From NCBI GenBank assembly GCA_024408695.1, contig JAKSUU010000055.1:1-6774 (forward strand): a stretch of DNA of 6,774 nt, read 5' to 3'. The DNA comes from Coriobacteriales bacterium. Its GTDB lineage: Bacteria > Actinomycetota > Coriobacteriia > Coriobacteriales > QAMH01. Numbering within the stretch: position 1 is the first letter of the stretch; the number at the start of each line of letters is the position of its first letter. The notes beneath the pieces were generated by a model, which saw nothing but the letters and a program-made list of their open reading frames with translations, made no database searches and was not told the DNA's origin. This document shows positions 5,100-6,774 of this stretch, piece after piece. The position numbers and the translations under genes are program-made.

Positions 5100-6446
5100 T
5101 TACTGAAAAAAAACATCAATGCCACCAAGACCACATTCAACCAAAGTATTTTGTTGAATATAAAGTAAAGCCTTTGCAAAATCGTTTTTAGGCGTAATTT
5201 TTTCATAAGTTAAAGATGGATTAGAATTACTATCAGAAATCTGCTGGTTTTCAATTTGAGATTTGTCTGAAGAGTTTCGGGTTAAAGTAGCGGTTTGAGT
5301 GTCCACAACACGATCATGTGAATCTATTTGCACTCTCTTGCATTTTTCTGGATATTTTTCATCGCCTTCATAGGTATAATTCACATCGTATGAATCACTT
5401 GCTATCGTACCATTAGATTTTCTATAAAACGACTGTGAAGTAATAAATGAATTTTCGTCGAAATAATATTCGTTGTAGACTTCCCAGGAAAAAGCCCTGG
5501 ATGTACCTGGATTTTGCGTAGAAACACTCTTGTTAACAATTTTTTTGAATCTACCAGAATCATAATATTCAAAAATTATAGAAAGCGAATCCGATGTATC
5601 TGGTTTAGGATTTGTAAGTTTGTATTCAACATTTTTTGGACGGTCTTTATCATCTAAATCATAATCTGATAATTCGTAATTGGACTCAGGCATATATGCA
5701 TTTGAAGCGTGTATTGTAAAACTAGATGCGAGCCCACACTCTTTGTAATTTTCAAATTTTACTTCAGAATTAGTATCTCCAATGATGGCACCAGAGAGTG
5801 TAGAAGAAGATAAATTTCCCAAATCATCAAATTGCCATGTTTTATTTAGACCCGCGTCATCTATGCATTTTGTGAGTACAGTTATAGACTCTTCTTTTGG
5901 AGAAGAATTTGAAACTGAAGGGGAATCAGAATTTGACCCTGGTTTGACAGCAAAAACAACAATAAGTATTGCAACAACTGCAAGCGCGGCTAAAGATAAA
6001 CCAATGATTAGAGGGGTCTTAGATTTTTTTTTCGAAGTGATTGCGCTGGTAGCAGAGGCTTTTTGATTAGAAGATTCAGTGCTTATAGGCGGATTATTTG
6101 TGGAAATATCGTTTGAAGAGGTATCGTTGATAGCCGCATTGTGTTTGGGAGTAGCGTTTGCCGGGTTATCGTTTATGTGTGTAGCGTTTGCCGGGTTATC
6201 GTTTATGTGTGTAGCGTTTGCGGAGATATCAGCAGTGTATGCATTGGTTTTGAGGGTATCGTTTGTGGGCGGAATTTCGCTTTGATTAATATTGTTGTTG
6301 TTAGAATCGAGCCTTGACAAAGAATCCAAATTTTGCCCACAGTTAAGACAAAACTTTTCACTTCCTTCAATCTTTGAGCCGCAGTTTGGACAAAATCTAT
6401 TTTGATAAGTGTTTCGCGTATTGGCTTTTTTATTGATTTCTGACAT
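5100..6446 (-). CDS. Zinc-ribbon single-pass membrane protein of unknown function
   Basis: This is a 448-residue protein starting MSEINKK. The start is chosen at 6446 because GAAGG (6458-6454) lies 7 nt upstream. An ATG eight codons earlier (6470) has no ribosome-binding site. A zinc ribbon FCPNCGSKIEG...FCLNCG places four Cys at 19, 22, 33 and 36. There follows an Asn/Ser/Thr-rich linker (about 38-137) with two perfect NATHINDNPA repeats (77-96), then KKKSK and one membrane segment (about 146-167, IIGLSLAALAVVAILIVVFAV). A roughly 280-residue C-terminal part, predicted to be outside the cell, carries aromatic/Asp-Gly motifs that look like short beta-hairpin repeats. The basic patch before the membrane segment predicts the zinc ribbon in the cytoplasm. 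The architecture is common among uncharacterised Gram-positive membrane proteins. A role in sensing or envelope maintenance would be a guess. No terminator separates it from the BspA-like gene downstream. Confidence 0.85.
   Translation of the reverse strand: MSEINKKANTRNTYQNRFCPNCGSKIEGSEKFCLNCGQNLDSLSRLDSNNNNINQSEIPPTNDTLKTNAYTADISANATHINDNPANATHINDNPANATPKHNAAINDTSSNDISTNNPPISTESSNQKASATSAITSKKKSKTPLIIGLSLAALAVVAILIVVFAVKPGSNSDSPSVSNSSPKEESITVLTKCIDDAGLNKTWQFDDLGNLSSSTLSGAIIGDTNSEVKFENYKECGLASSFTIHASNAYMPESNYELSDYDLDDKDRPKNVEYKLTNPKPDTSDSLSIIFEYYDSGRFKKIVNKSVSTQNPGTSRAFSWEVYNEYYFDENSFITSQSFYRKSNGTIASDSYDVNYTYEGDEKYPEKCKRVQIDSHDRVVDTQTATLTRNSSDKSQIENQQISDSNSNPSLTYEKITPKNDFAKALLYIQQNTLVECGLGGIDVFFQ
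6151..6221 (-). repeat. 30-bp in-frame tandem repeat in the zinc-ribbon gene linker
   Basis: Two identical 30-bp units (6151-6180 and 6181-6210) plus 11 bp of a third are present. Each unit encodes NATHINDNPA, so copy-number change would keep the frame and alter linker length by ten residues. Degenerate relatives (tatcgttt words) flank the array on both sides, suggesting an older, decaying repeat tract. Confidence 0.9.
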
Positions 6447-6580
6447 AATATTACCTTCGTTTATTTCCATATATTAATCTTAATTTAAATGATAAATTAG
6501 TGCAGGTATTTTAAGAAATATTTAGCAAGCGACCTTAAAAAACCATATAATTAAATGAAAAATTTCTTTAGCATAAATCT

Positions 6581-6604
6581 ATGTTAATATGCACTGATGT
6601 TAAT
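6581..6604 (-). promoter_or_regulatory. Direct repeat at the predicted transcription start (operator-like)
   Basis: The minus strand has ATTAACAT, 8 nt, ATTAACAT beginning three bases after a candidate -10 hexamer. Two perfect 8-bp repeats spaced 16 bp centre to centre across the expected +1 would suit a regulator binding as a dimer. The sequence is AT-rich, so chance is possible. Confidence 0.25.
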
Positions 6605-6607
6605 GAC

Positions 6608-6636
6608 AGTATAAAATCGTGAATTAGCGAAAACAA
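6608..6636 (-). promoter_or_regulatory. Candidate promoter for the zinc-ribbon / BspA-like operon
   Basis: On the minus strand, TTGTTT (6636-6631) and TATACT (6613-6608) are separated by exactly 17 nt. The -10 matches five of six consensus bases and the -35 three of six. It lies 10 bp after the stop of the preceding gene and would give a 5' leader of about 155 nt. The leader is AT-rich with no recognised riboswitch. Confidence 0.35.
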
Positions 6637-6645
6637 CCTAAAAAT

Positions 6646-6774
6646 TTAATACCAAGTGCCAATATTGTAAAAAGATTCTGCTGCATCTGCGCTAGGAATA
6701 ATAAACATATTTCTATATAATTCATTCATTTTTGTTGGTATGTTGGCGATGTTCTTATAGGGCGGTTCCTCATA
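6646..6774 (-). CDS. C-terminal fragment of an unrecognised protein (cut by window edge)
   Basis: The minus strand stays open from the window edge to TAA at 6648-6646, giving 42 residues that begin YEEPPYKNIANIP and end ESFYNIGTWY. Codon use and composition (Pro- and Asn-containing, Tyr/Trp-rich end) look coding rather than random. The reading frame is only supported by being open to the edge, so it could be chance. I do not recognise the family. It has the same orientation as the zinc-ribbon gene, with a 199-bp gap to it that contains a candidate promoter. Confidence 0.5.
   Translation of the reverse strand, partial: YEEPPYKNIANIPTKMNELYRNMFIIPSADAAESFYNIGTWY

Noticed and set aside
5782..6285. 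Plus-strand open frames of 94 and 68 codons, the second with repeated FAGLSFMCVA.
   Set aside because: They are antisense shadows of the zinc-ribbon gene. The protein-level repeat is just the 30-bp DNA repeat read on the other strand.

Overview
The window looks like part of an AT-rich bacterial chromosome. I lean towards a host-associated Gram-positive bacterium, most likely an AT-rich Coriobacteriia/Atopobiaceae-type actinobacterium. This rests on family resemblance: a large surface protein combining BspA-type (DUF285) leucine-rich repeats with an NlpC/P60-type tail, a zinc-ribbon single-pass membrane protein, and an NhaC-type Na+/H+ antiporter. A Clostridia-type host is not excluded. Every gene lies on the minus strand, so the biological order runs from high to low coordinates.

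Layout in transcription order: (1) 6774-6646, the C-terminal 42 codons of an unrecognised gene. (2) 6446-5100, a zinc-ribbon membrane protein with an Asn-rich linker that contains a 30-bp in-frame tandem repeat. (3) 5048-4968, a possible 26-codon leader ORF created by a 47-bp duplicated ribosome-binding/start region. (4) 4957-2654, a 767-residue surface protein with an N-terminal membrane hairpin, a carboxypeptidase-regulatory-like domain, an Ig-like domain, BspA repeats and an NlpC/P60 domain that has lost its catalytic Cys and His. (5) 2415-811, an NhaC-family antiporter. (6) A tRNA cluster, Tyr(GTA)-Thr(GGT)-Met(CAT). (7) 70-1, the first 23 codons of tuf (EF-Tu), preceded by a GC-rich leader hairpin.

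The zinc-ribbon and BspA-like genes are probably co-transcribed, because no terminator or convincing promoter separates them. The antiporter and the tRNA cluster each have an upstream AT-rich -10-like region, and these share an identical 17-nt core. The tRNA-tuf block is conserved translation machinery. The upstream half is accessory surface-protein material.

The most unusual non-coding signal is a 33-bp imperfect palindrome present in four identical, same-orientation copies. It occurs as one pair behind the antiporter gene and one pair behind the BspA-like gene, with one copy directly abutting a stop codon. The most unusual protein signals are the apparently dead peptidase domain and the N-terminal 'TGD + membrane segment + basic patch' module fused in front of what looks like an ordinary signal peptide.
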